A stretch of DNA of 64,000 bases from Paulownia fortunei (taxonomy: Eukaryota; Streptophyta; Magnoliopsida; Lamiales; Paulowniaceae). The position numbers were made by a program, and so were the translations under genes. Positions 14,924 through 23,494 of the stretch are shown piece by piece. Position 1 is the stretch's first letter; the number at the start of each line of letters is the position of its first letter. The notes under the pieces are model-generated. The model saw nothing but the letters and a program-made list of their open reading frames with translations, had not been told where the DNA came from and did no database searches. Location: positions 2,046,001 through 2,110,000 of the forward strand of contig CM033113.1 of NCBI GenBank assembly GCA_019321725.1, read 5' to 3'.

Positions 14924-16250
14924 ATCGGAGGTAATTAATCTGCTATTTGATCTCAGTGTTAGTTATTAGGAGTTTAAATTGCTTCGGTTAATCAAGATTC
15001 AGCATCTCAAAGTCTCTGATGAACGTATACCTTGATGATGGCTGCATTTCAGTTAAAAATCGCTCATCCTGATGTTTTCCTTTCTTCATCTCGTGTGTGC
15101 GTGTGTGTGCTTGGCAACTTTTGGTTCTTATGTTACAAGACTATCTAGTCTAGCCATCTGAATACTTCACTTGTTGGTCTTCTTGTTTTCCAAGAAAATA
15201 AATTGGGTCTTGTTCCTGTTGCTTATTGTATCACTTAATTATGGGTTTGGAGTCATGAAATATTTATAAACTTAGCCAGCGGATAACAACTTTGTAACAC
15301 TTCTTGTTCTGGCCTATCAAAGTTACTTTGCTCTGACGCATTTTAGTGCCCTACCACTCTAAAGTTGCCTTACAATTAGAGTGTTGAATTGATATCCTCA
15401 GGTTGCCGAATTTAAAATTAACCTGACCATTTTGAGCTACTTGAATTTCAATTTTTTTCTTTGTAACATGTGTGAATGCAATCAGAGTTATGAGATGGTG
15501 TTATGGTTATATTTTCCTAGCTTCTATTGTTATAAGTTCATAAAAAACTATTAATGCAACTTTTTGCATGAGTTGGTGTCATGGAATAAAAGCCGGAATT
15601 TTAAATCTGGATTAATAGTTTCTATTTATTATAAACTTACCTGTTGATTTTCATATAGATGCTTTAAGATGCTCTCATTGATTGAATTTTTCAAATATAG
15701 TGAGGCTATTCCAACTCTGGATCTCACTTGCTTTGGGATTGAGTTAAATGATGATATTATCATTAGAACATCAACTGAGATGAAATCTGTGTAGACCAGC
15801 TGACTTCTTACATCCATTTGGGAATCATTTGCATTTGGGAATTTGGTTTTGAGTTCGCTTTTGACATTGTTTGAAGTCTTGCAACCTTGGACTCATTGCC
15901 ATGCCTTGTCATTTTTGCTTGCCAGGTGCTCAATGCGGGCGAAGTTAAATGCTTCAAGTGAAGAAGATTCGGTGAACAGCAATTTAAACAGAATCCGATA
16001 TATGTTATGTCAACACCTGGGAATTTGGGATGTCTTCAATGTGTAGTCACGGAGAGAGGTTGCCAGGCTCTGCTGTGGAGTATAATAGGCCCTGAAGACA
16101 GAGACATGGATGAGTCTCAAAGAAAATGAGTCCAGACTACCAAGAAAATGTATACATTTTCAGTTTGGGGAGAATGTCTTCGGAATTTATCCTTGAAACA
16201 AATGGATGCTAGCCGCTAGGCCATACAAAACTTTAGAGCTGTAGATTTTT
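14924..16250 (+). other. Probable 3' UTR of the CCDC174-like gene, possibly with an intron
   Basis: Right after the stop TGA (14921-14923) the sequence ATCGGAG is followed by GTAATTAATC, a good donor, at about 14931. At about 15919-15925 TTGCCAG forms an acceptor before less AT-rich sequence with many short stops, running to about 16200. This fits a 3' UTR interrupted by an intron of about 1 kb. It is inference; no coding potential was recognised. Confidence 0.4.
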
Positions 16251-16418
16251 TGTTTTTTGTTTTTTGTTTTTTTTAATTTAGTCCTCTTCACTTTCTTGTG
16301 CATATGGTAAACAGGCATATTTTTCATCATTTGCCAAGGGAAAAATAATCCTTCAATTTTTTAGGCAAGAAAGGAATTTTCGCTGCATATTAAAAAAAAA
16401 TAGAAAATAATGCGACAG

Positions 16419-16491
16419 CGACTCCACTGGGGATCGAACCCAGAATCTCTGGTTCCGTAGACCAGCGCCTTATCCATTGGGCCATGGAGTC
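16419..16491 (-). tRNA. tRNA-Arg (ACG)
   Basis: The minus strand reads GACTCCATGGCCCAATGGAT, then the anticodon arm CTGGT-CTACGGA-ACCAG with anticodon ACG, then the T arm GGGTTCGATCCC and an acceptor 3' strand GGAGTC pairing perfectly with 5' GACTCC, plus discriminator G. Total 73 nt without an intron. The T-arm loop TTCGATC and D-arm are canonical. A TTTT run on the minus strand (plus-strand AAAA at about 16404-16407) gives a Pol III terminator. It matches the usual plant cytosolic tRNA-Arg(ACG). Confidence 0.97.
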
Positions 16492-17375
16492 ATCTGCCAC
16501 CTTTGTAGTTATTTCCATTTATGTCCAAGTATTCCCGTGGACAAACGTTCGCAAAACTTGTTACTCCCTTTTTAAAGTACTGTATTGGAGAAATAAAATA
16601 GTAAAGCAATGGTATGTATCTTGGTTAATTTTTATTTTTGTTTTTTTAACCTTTTCATAATTTTGGTAAAAAATCATTGTAATAATTCTCCATCCAAAAA
16701 TGTTATGAGCAGACCCCGTGATTCTACTGTGAAGTATTCATTGAAATTAGAGTATCTTTTAAATGTTAAAGTTTACAAAACAAAAATAATTCTCCATCAA
16801 GTTCAGAGTCCCATTTCAAATTTCTTTGTATTAGTTAGTATTTTTGGCTTGCTAAAAGTACTAATAACTCCCACTATTAAATTATGAAAAAGATATGCAC
16901 ATTAACGAATTGGAAAAGAATTGTGTGACGCTATACATGTTTTCTTGCTTAAACCTAAGCCCCACGCAAATCAAATTATATTTGTATTTTGGCTATTTTG
17001 AAGAAGTATTTTAAGAGAATGAATTTATTGAAAAATATGATGTATTAGAAGAACATAATATATATTTAAATTTATTTTATAATAATGAATTAAAAATTAA
17101 ATTATTTTGGAAATACAAACAATCATAGCCCAATTTTTTGTTAAATTTTCGGCGCCTTCAGCTGAGACACCCATCTCATAAATTCAAATAAAGAATAAAG
17201 AAAATTAAATAAATTAGAAGATAAAGTAAATATTCCGATTTTCTTTTATTTGCAATTTAGCAGCTTATTAAAGTTGCACCATTAAAAGAAAGAAAAAAAA
17301 AATGAAAAAGAGAAAAAGAGCAATGACAAATGGCACCCATGCATACCCAACCAACAGCAGAACTTATTGTACAAT
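16492..17375. other. Intergenic region
   Basis: AT-rich spacer between the tRNA and the 3' end of the C2-domain gene. No supported gene. Confidence 0.5.
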
Positions 17376-17972
17376 CTACACCTCCTCCGCCCTCCCACCA
17401 CCTTGCAACTCCTTCTCCGCCGCCGCCACCTCTGCCACATCCTCCTCCACCTTCTCTATCTCCCTCACACTAAACGACAACGACTCCCGCCGGATCAAGA
17501 ACCTCCCTGTAGGTGGGACCCACAAGTTCAGCCACCCCTGGGGCCTCCCGGAGTCCCTCCAAACCTGCACCGTCAAGCACTGAATCGGATTATCCAGCGG
17601 CTCCGCCGCGTCGCCCCCCTTCAAAGCGTCGCACAGCAACACCCTGGCGCTCCCCACCGGCTTCTCCAATCCCACGTGAGAGTGAGCGTATATGTCCACG
17701 TTCAGCGCAGCCATGATGTCTCTTTCCGGCAGGCCCTTGTGGAATTTGACCTTCACCACCTCGTTCCAAGTTGGGTTGGCGCCGCCGTGCTCGTCAACGC
17801 GGGTTCTTGCCACGTGGACGTCCTTCTCCACGTAGATTTCGGCGAATGTCCTCATCTTGGTGATGTGCTTCACGTTCTTCAAGTCTTGGGCGGAGTAGAT
17901 TAGCACTTCTATCTCTCTCAGCCCTTCCTGCGGTGGCGCTCTTCGCCTGAAATTGGCGTCACACTCACTCAT
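17376..17972 (-). CDS. Small C2-domain protein, single exon
   Basis: The frame codes 198 aa from the ATG at 17970-17972 (MSECDANFRRRAPPQEG). The longer upstream frame is AT-rich and lacks domain sense, so this start is preferred. A C2 domain spans roughly residues 17-150: REIEVLIYSAQDLKNVKHIT (strand 1 and loop), FAEIYVEKDVHVARTRV, then GGANPTWNEVVKVKF, the typical C2 NPTWNE motif, and NVDIYAHSHVG, GSARVLLCDAL. It ends in an acidic helix. Such short C2 proteins in plants (SRC2 / BON1-associated type) bind membranes and act in stress signalling; the calcium-binding Asp set is incomplete by eye, so Ca2+ dependence is uncertain. The coding part is GC-rich compared with its flanks. A TATATATA element lies upstream near 18044-18052. 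Confidence 0.85.
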   Translation of the reverse strand: MSECDANFRRRAPPQEGLREIEVLIYSAQDLKNVKHITKMRTFAEIYVEKDVHVARTRVDEHGGANPTWNEVVKVKFHKGLPERDIMAALNVDIYAHSHVGLEKPVGSARVLLCDALKGGDAAEPLDNPIQCLTVQVWRDSGRPQGWLNLWVPPTGRFLIRRESLSFSVREIEKVEEDVAEVAAAEKELQGGGRAEEV

Positions 17973-19975
17973 CGCCAAGTATATTTGTGTTGTAAACACG
18001 AGTAGTGTACTAAAGCGTTTCAGTGAATAGTTTAAGGAAAATGATATATATAATCGATTTATCGAATTTTTATAGGTAAAAATGTAATGTTTTGAAATTT
18101 TAAAATTATATTTAATTAATAATTTATATCTAAGAAGAGAGAGAGAAGTTAATAATAATATTAGGTTTGATATAATAACATTATTTACAGTTTTAATTTT
18201 ATATAGTAGCCGGCACAGGCCCAATTCAAATTACCTCACCTTTTTCGTTTAAAGTTTTGGTAATTTTATAAATTTAAAATTTGAGAATTTTTTTCTTAAA
18301 TTCATTTTGCCAACTCGCGACTTAGGTGGACTATATGATATTATGTTAATTTGACTCTTTTTTTACTGTTAAACTGAATTTCTTTATTTTAGGGTTGTTT
18401 TTTAAACAAATGCCGTGCTGGTTAGACAATTAATCTCTAGGTAGGTAATTGATTGCTATCAAATTACTGAAAAATAATAATACAAATTAAATATGGTCAA
18501 ATTTAAATCCATCCATAACAAGTAAGTTAAGTAATATGCACTTAATTGGGTTTGACTAAAATCAATTTGGCATGAATTGGCAATAAATGACTAGGCATCG
18601 TAACAACCAAAGATGGAAATTTGGATGAGATCGTCCTGTATCATATAAAAGTAAATTTTATTACATTCTTTATTTTATTAATTATTTTATTCATAAAATG
18701 TATATATAATGATATTTAGTACAATTTAATAGAATTTGCAGTAAAAAATTCTATTATGTGAATACTAGTAGTAGTGTTAGATTAATTATTCGATGTGTTC
18801 TACATTAGATATTTAAATTTGATTTATTTATGATCACTAAGTAAAAGTTGGAATATTTGTTTTGTTTATATGATATTTCTTTGTATGATATAAAATAAGA
18901 AATCAAGTTAATATTGATTTATATATGACAACAAATCTCGAAATATTGCCTTTTTGTGAAAAGATATGTAAAAGTATAAAAACATCATATGCAAAAATAC
19001 ATTGTTTTTTTTATTCATTTGTATGAGAATCAGATTTTCGATTGACGTTAATATCTCGAATATCTTTTAACAATTTACAATTACCAAAAGACTAAACCGA
19101 AATTATTTAAATTTGTGAGTGGAAATATCTTTGGGCCTGTTGCAGTTAGACCGTACAATTTATGATTGTAAAAAAAAATTAGCCTTGGGCCAGTGTTCAC
19201 AAAGAAGTCCAGTTGTTGTGTTTGAGCCCAATGATCGTTGAAACTTTAACCTTGCAACTTTTTATGGTCTGCTTGGTTTAAATTTTTGTTCCAATCATAA
19301 TTATTTGAGCAATCAAACATAGAAATAAAAATATTGAAATATAAAGCATTGTTTGATTAAATATTTACAGATTATTTTTTGATGTACAATAAATTTGAAA
19401 ATACATGAACGAAAATCCAATATTTTGATTTCATTTGGACAGTTCCCACGGTTCATTGTGGTACTTTTTCTTCTTCTTGCTTATTTTAATTGGTAAATAA
19501 ATTTATTTTATTAGTACATTGAATAGAACTGGATTAACTTGCTGGCAATTGGCATCTTCATTATTCTCTCACAAACTCCAAAACAAATCAAATAAAGGAA
19601 ATCCCTCGTGTAATTTTTAATCGGAGGATTAAAATTTGAAACTTAAAATTCAAAACTAATAAAAAAACCAACTTAAAATTTAAATAAAATCTTCCAAATA
19701 TCATCAGACTTGGATTTGGTGCTACCACATGCAGCATTAGTAGTTTAATTGAAAGACTATATGTTAGTGGCATCACTGTGATCTGTGGTCCTTATAAGTT
19801 AACTAACCTAACTCCAATTCCACCATTTGCAATTATCACAATAGTTTATAGACTTGATCAAGCAAAGCTAAAATCTATCTGTAAAGAGTGTGGAAATGTA
19901 GAATTTTAATCAAGTCTACAATTCCAGGCTGTTGAACAAACATAGCTGGACTATTCTTTGTTTTCTTCACCTCAG
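17973..19975. other. Intergenic region
   Basis: AT-rich spacer of about 2 kb. It holds the putative promoter of the C2 gene (TATATATA near 18044) and a stretch around 19260-19400 with GTTTGATT-type motifs often seen at the ends of degenerate plant DNA transposons; boundaries are not identifiable. No gene supported. Confidence 0.45.
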
Positions 19976-19982
19976 AATTTGC

Positions 19983-19989
19983 TATAAAT
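19983..19989 (+). promoter_or_regulatory. TATA box of the AG-peptide gene
   Basis: TATAAAT lies 89 bases upstream of the ATG at 20072, with a (CA)n repeat between (about 20003-20022). The spacing fits a TATA promoter with a leader of about 55-60 bases. Confidence 0.6.
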
Positions 19990-20071
19990 TCCCCATCCTG
20001 AGACACACACACACACACACACATTCAGAAATATTCTTGCATTTTTTCTTTGAAGGAAAAAGGAGTAGAAA

Positions 20072-20272
20072 ATGGAGGGAAGAACAATGGCTGTTGTATT
20101 CTTGGTCTGCATGATGGCCCTTATGGCTTCTGCAAATGTTGAAGCCCAAACTGGTGCTTTTGCAAATGTTGGAGCGCCTGCACCTACGCCCGGACCACAC
20201 AGTTCTGGGGTGGCTCTGTGTGTTCCTGCAGTCATGGCTGCCATTGCTTCTGTGGCTGCTGCTTTCTTCTAA
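20072..20272 (+). CDS. Arabinogalactan-peptide-like GPI-anchored precursor
   Basis: Intronless frame of 66 aa. Residues 1-25 form a signal peptide (AVVFLVCMMALMASANVEA). The predicted mature part is very short and has one AG-type block, GAPAPTPGPHSSG, whose prolines could be hydroxylated and glycosylated. The C-terminal hydrophobic tail (VPAVMAAIASVAAAFF) with small residues before it fits a GPI-attachment signal. This is the architecture of plant AG-peptides, which end up at the plasma membrane or cell wall. A TATA box lies 83-89 bases upstream. Only one glycomodule is present, fewer than in many AG-peptides, so the family call is good but not certain. Confidence 0.75.
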   Translation: MEGRTMAVVFLVCMMALMASANVEAQTGAFANVGAPAPTPGPHSSGVALCVPAVMAAIASVAAAFF

Positions 20273-20647
20273 AAGTTTTCTGTAGATATTTCTTGGTTAT
20301 TTCAAATTCAGGAATTTATTAATGTTCTGTTCCTTTCTGTTACAATAAAGCATCATTTTGAACTTCTTTCTCAACATCATCTTCTGAATATTTAATAGTG
20401 CTACGCTCCACTGGAAATTCACTCTGTTTCAAACAAGAAGTGGCTTCAAACAAATTTTGGACAAGGGGTTCAAGAAGTGGATATATTGATAAGATAGCAG
20501 AAATGAAAATGAGTAGGAATTTATTCAGATAGGTGAATGGGAAGTCCAACAATATTAGGGTAAAGTAGTAATTCATATGATATTTGATTATTTGAAAGTA
20601 AGACTAAAGAGTAGAAGCCAGAGGGTGTGACTGTAAGCAAATAACTA

Positions 20648-20700
20648 TCCCACATCGGATAGCTCAAAGGACCAGTCAATTATATTGACATATAAATAAA
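20648..20700 (+). promoter_or_regulatory. USE and TATA box of the U4 snRNA gene (Pol II spacing)
   Basis: TCCCACATCG at 20648-20657 is an exact plant snRNA upstream sequence element. TATAAATA begins at 20691. The gap of 33 bases between them is the spacing of Pol II-transcribed plant snRNA genes (Pol III genes have about 10 fewer). The RNA start lies 34 bases after the TATA box. Confidence 0.9.
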
Positions 20701-20724
20701 GCAGTTCCCAAATTCTCTAAAACC

Positions 20725-20875
20725 ATCTTTGCGCTTGGGGCAATGACGCAGCTAGTGAGGTTCTAACCGAGGCGCGTCTATTGCTGGTTGAAAACTATTT
20801 CCAAACCCCCTCTTGGGCCTGGGTTCGTCCTAGGCCCTCGAGAATTTCTGGAAGGGCTCCCACTAAACCTGGGTA
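20725..20875 (+). ncRNA. U4 spliceosomal snRNA
   Basis: The RNA starts ATCTTTGCGCTTGGGGCAAT, the U4 5' end that pairs with U6. The 5' stem-loop with its k-turn follows (GTGAGGTTCTAACCGAGGCG), then ATTGCTGGTTGAAAACT, the second U6-pairing segment, then CAAACCCCCTCTTGGGC, a 3' stem-loop, and the Sm site AATTTCTGG at 20852-20860. U4 chaperones U6 in the U4/U6.U5 tri-snRNP. The exact 3' end (about 20875) is estimated. The core looks intact and the promoter is complete, so it is probably expressed. A partial duplicate of the 3' end follows directly downstream. Confidence 0.94.
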
Positions 20876-20985
20876 AAGCCCTACAAATTTTAGTTTAAAA
20901 GTTTGATTCCAGGCCCTGGAGAGAATTTCTGGAATGGCTGCGAATAACCTTTGGTTAAAGCCCTGCCAATTATGAGTTTTAAGTT
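20832..20985 (+). repeat. Tandem duplication of the U4 3' end including the Sm site
   Basis: Unit 1 (about 20832-20901) begins at AGGCCCTCGAG and contains AATTTCTGGAAGGGCT, then CCTGGGTAAAGCCCT. Unit 2 (about 20911-20985) repeats AGGCCCTGGAGAG, AATTTCTGGAATGGCT and CTTTGGTTAAAGCCCT, then a similar tail ending in TTTTAAGTTC. A further weak echo (GATTCCTGGTCCTCT) appears twice at about 20999-21058. Confidence 0.8.
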
Positions 20986-21584
20986 CTCCCCGAGAGTTTG
21001 ATTCCTGGTCCTCTTATGTGAAAGAAAGTTACCCTCTTATGTGATTCCTGGTCCTCTAATTAAATTTTTTTGATCTTCTTCCTATTGAGATTGGGTCGAA
21101 TGAAAGACAATGGTTATGCGAGTTATTTATGTGACAAGTCTAGGTTGTTAAAAGTACTATTAGTAACAGGATAAATCTTTGGCAAATCCCAAGATAAACA
21201 AGTTATTCTTGGTTTTGTTTTTGGTTGTCCAAACTTATTCTTGTTTTTGTTTTGGCTTTGCTTAGGTTCCTGTGTCTGCAACTTTGTTCCTTAATGCTAC
21301 AAATTGCAGAATCTCTTTCTTTAATGTCCAAGATTTTGAGAATATGGTGTTCCTTGTCTCCGTTTTCCCTTTTTCTTTAATTTCTTTTACCTATAGATAT
21401 TTCAGTTCTCGAGAGGAATTCGATGATGGGAACTTAACTTAGAACTGCAGATCTATTCAAGGTGTTTACAAAAATAATTTTCCCTGGCTTTGATTAACTT
21501 TCAACAATATTTTAGTGACATAACTTACCATGTTCTTCCCACATCATTATGTCTTCAAAAGTTCTGTTAACTCTTGCCAACCCA

Positions 21585-21627
21585 TCCCACATCATATATC
21601 TATACAAATACTATTATGTTTTAATAT
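21585..21627 (+). promoter_or_regulatory. USE and TATA-like element of the U6atac gene (Pol III spacing)
   Basis: TCCCACATCA at 21585-21594 matches the USE except for the last base. A TTTAATAT TATA-like element lies at about 21620-21627, some 25 bases downstream, which is the closer spacing of plant Pol III snRNA promoters. The RNA start follows about 23 bases later. Confidence 0.7.
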
Positions 21628-21649
21628 GGGTCAAAGTAGGCAACTTAGT

Positions 21650-21781
21650 GTGTTCATTGAGAGGAGAGATGGTTGGCATCTCCCCCGACAGGGACGGGAA
21701 CAGCTTTCGGGCTTTAGCTGTCTGTTACCAAGCACATTCGGTTAAGGCTACCACTTTGGTGGATCTCTAATCCAATTTTTT
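21650..21781 (+). ncRNA. U6atac minor spliceosomal snRNA
   Basis: The RNA begins GTGTTCATTGAGAGGAGAGA; AGGAGAGA is the conserved segment that pairs with U12-type 5' splice sites. The U12-pairing and intramolecular stem-loop region follows (GGTTGGCATCTCCCC, GACAGGGACGGGAA), then a hairpin ACAGCT..AGCTGT, the conserved TTCGGTTAAGGC and the hairpin CCAC-TTT-GGTGG near the 3' end. It ends in a T6 run at 21776-21781, a Pol III terminator. Layout and conserved blocks match U6atac from animals and plants. One oddity: the catalytic AGC triad, expected in GGTTAGCA, reads GGC here. Confidence 0.9.
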
Positions 21782-22440
21782 CAAGATCACACAAATCAAA
21801 TATCTTTTACATCATAATCTATAAAACCTTGGAACACAATAAATATTTTTGGTTAAATTACAAATGGAATAGTTAATACTTGAATATATTTTAAAATAAA
21901 AACCAAGATAAATTTGTTTCTGTAAATTATGTATTATATAGACTTGAATAAATGGAATGATTCGAACAAACAACAGTCATTCTTTTAATTTAGGTAAGCT
22001 ATTAATGGGTAGTCTGTTTGATTTGCCATAGATTCATATCTAGGCAAAACAGTAAGGTAGTAGTAAATCACTGTCTAGACAATCTAATACCAAAAAAGAT
22101 TGACATTACCAACTCAAACTGGAATTTTTCTCAAACAACAAAGTATGTATCCTCCCATCTTTGCCACTCAGTTGAATAACATAATTGTTGAAAGGTGAGG
22201 TAGTCTTATTTTAATACAACAGAGAAAAACACACAGACACACACTAACAGACTGTTGATAAAACAGTAAGAGCAGTTTTACAATTACAGGCAAAGAATCG
22301 TGCTCCCTTGTATTGCATGCTCACATCAAATATTAGTAGTACATGACAGATGAACGCAAACAAGACAACCAGCGGAATTTGTTTTAGCAGTCTGCAGAAC
22401 ATGAACTAACCAATGAAGATAAAGAACCCCTAACTTCAAA
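21782..22440. other. Intergenic region
   Basis: Spacer between U6atac and the PR-10 gene. No gene recognised. Confidence 0.5.
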
Positions 22441-22442
22441 TC

Positions 22443-22450
22443 TATATATA
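22443..22450 (+). promoter_or_regulatory. TATA box of the PR-10 gene
   Basis: TATATATA lies about 110 bases upstream of the ATG at 22553 and is followed by a CT/AC-rich leader. Confidence 0.55.
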
Positions 22451-22552
22451 CCATTATCCCCTCTTACCTTCCAGCCAACAAAAGATCTACAGAACTCTGA
22501 ATCTTTCATACTACCGGTACTGAAGATTTGACTCCCGACAAATTCAGAAAAC

Positions 22553-23104
22553 ATGGCTATCACCACCTTCACCGATGAGCACCGTTCCCCAGTCCACCCT
22601 TTGAGGATCTTCAAAGCCTCCATTGTAGACTCTCACAACTTGATTCCAAAGCTGATGCCACAAGCTATTAAAAGTGTTGAGATTGTTGAAGGCGATGGAG
22701 GTGCCAGAAGCATTAAGAAGATCAATTTTGCTGAAGGTTAATAAATCTACTATGAACGTAAAACATAAAATTACTTACAAATTTGTTAACATAATTGTTT
22801 CCCCATGCAGGTGACAATTTCAAATCTGTGAAGTACCGCATTGACGAGCTTAATGAAGAGTCTCTCATGTACAAATACACATTGATTGAAGGTGATGCAT
22901 TGATAGATAAACTTGAAAAAATTACATATGAAGTCAAGTTTGAGCAAACAGCGGATGGTCGTTCTATCTCTAAGGTGACCAGCAAATACTGTAGGTAATT
23001 TCATGCTCAAAGAAGAGGAAGTTAAGGCAGGAAAGGAGAAAGTTATAGGAATGTACAAGGCTGTGGAAGCCTATCTCCTCCAGAACCCCAATGCCTATGC
23101 TTAG
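22553..23104 (+). pseudogene. PR-10 / Bet v 1-like protein with frameshift in exon 2
   Basis: Exon 1 is 22553-22736 and exon 2 is 22811-23104, with the family's usual single intron. The N-terminal half is good Bet v 1 fold sequence: MAITTFTDEHRSPVHPLRIF, NLIPKLMPQAIKSVEI, the glycine-rich loop EGDGGARSIKKINF, and YKYTLIEGDALIDKLEKITY. After KVTSKYC the frame hits a stop at 22996-22998. The C-terminal helix is present in another frame (LKEEEVKAGKEKVIGMYKAV, ending NPNAYA and TAG at 23102-23104). About 5 bases appear to be missing around 22987-22990, where the family has a Tyr-His-Thr region. PR-10 proteins are cytosolic ligand binders induced by stress. The break is either a true mutation or an assembly error. 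Everything else is well preserved, so any inactivation must be recent. Confidence 0.8.
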
Positions 23105-23494
23105 TTTCCTCGATTCTGGTTTATGTTCTCTGCAAGTTCTCAACAGGTCTCAAATCTAGTTGCTGTTTATGTGTGATCTTTCCTTTCGTTTGTTTACAAG
23201 TTGTTTCCCATGGGAGTGACAACACAAGATATAGCCAATTTCTTCCCAATAATAAATTCATGTGCATTTCGTAGATTGTGAAATTGTTATCAAATTTCTC
23301 TGCAGTCTGAATTGCTATGGGTCTGGAAAAAGGTTTCAAGTAATTGGCATATTTAACTATATTCTTTAAACAAAGCAAATGAAGTTCAAAAGAACAGTGG
23401 TACACAAAGTGGAAAAGAATATGTAGAATAAAATTTTCAAGACACTAAAGATGCAAAGTACAGTACATGTATATTCTACAAGACGGCTACCAAG
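23105..23494. other. Convergent 3' flank
   Basis: About 390 bases between the end of the PR-10 gene and the end of the minus-strand NAD(P)-binding gene. It should contain both 3' UTRs. No gene seen. Confidence 0.5.

Noticed and set aside
17302..17903. Plus-strand frames of up to 178 codons opposite the C2 gene
   Set aside because: Antisense shadows; the minus strand has a clear C2 domain.
17973..18224. N-terminal extension of the C2 protein by 84 codons
   Set aside because: AT-rich, low-complexity sequence upstream of the natural MSECDANF start and overlapping a likely TATA box.
21530..21770. Two overlapping open frames of 71 and 73 codons
   Set aside because: They overlay the U6atac RNA and its promoter; no domain.
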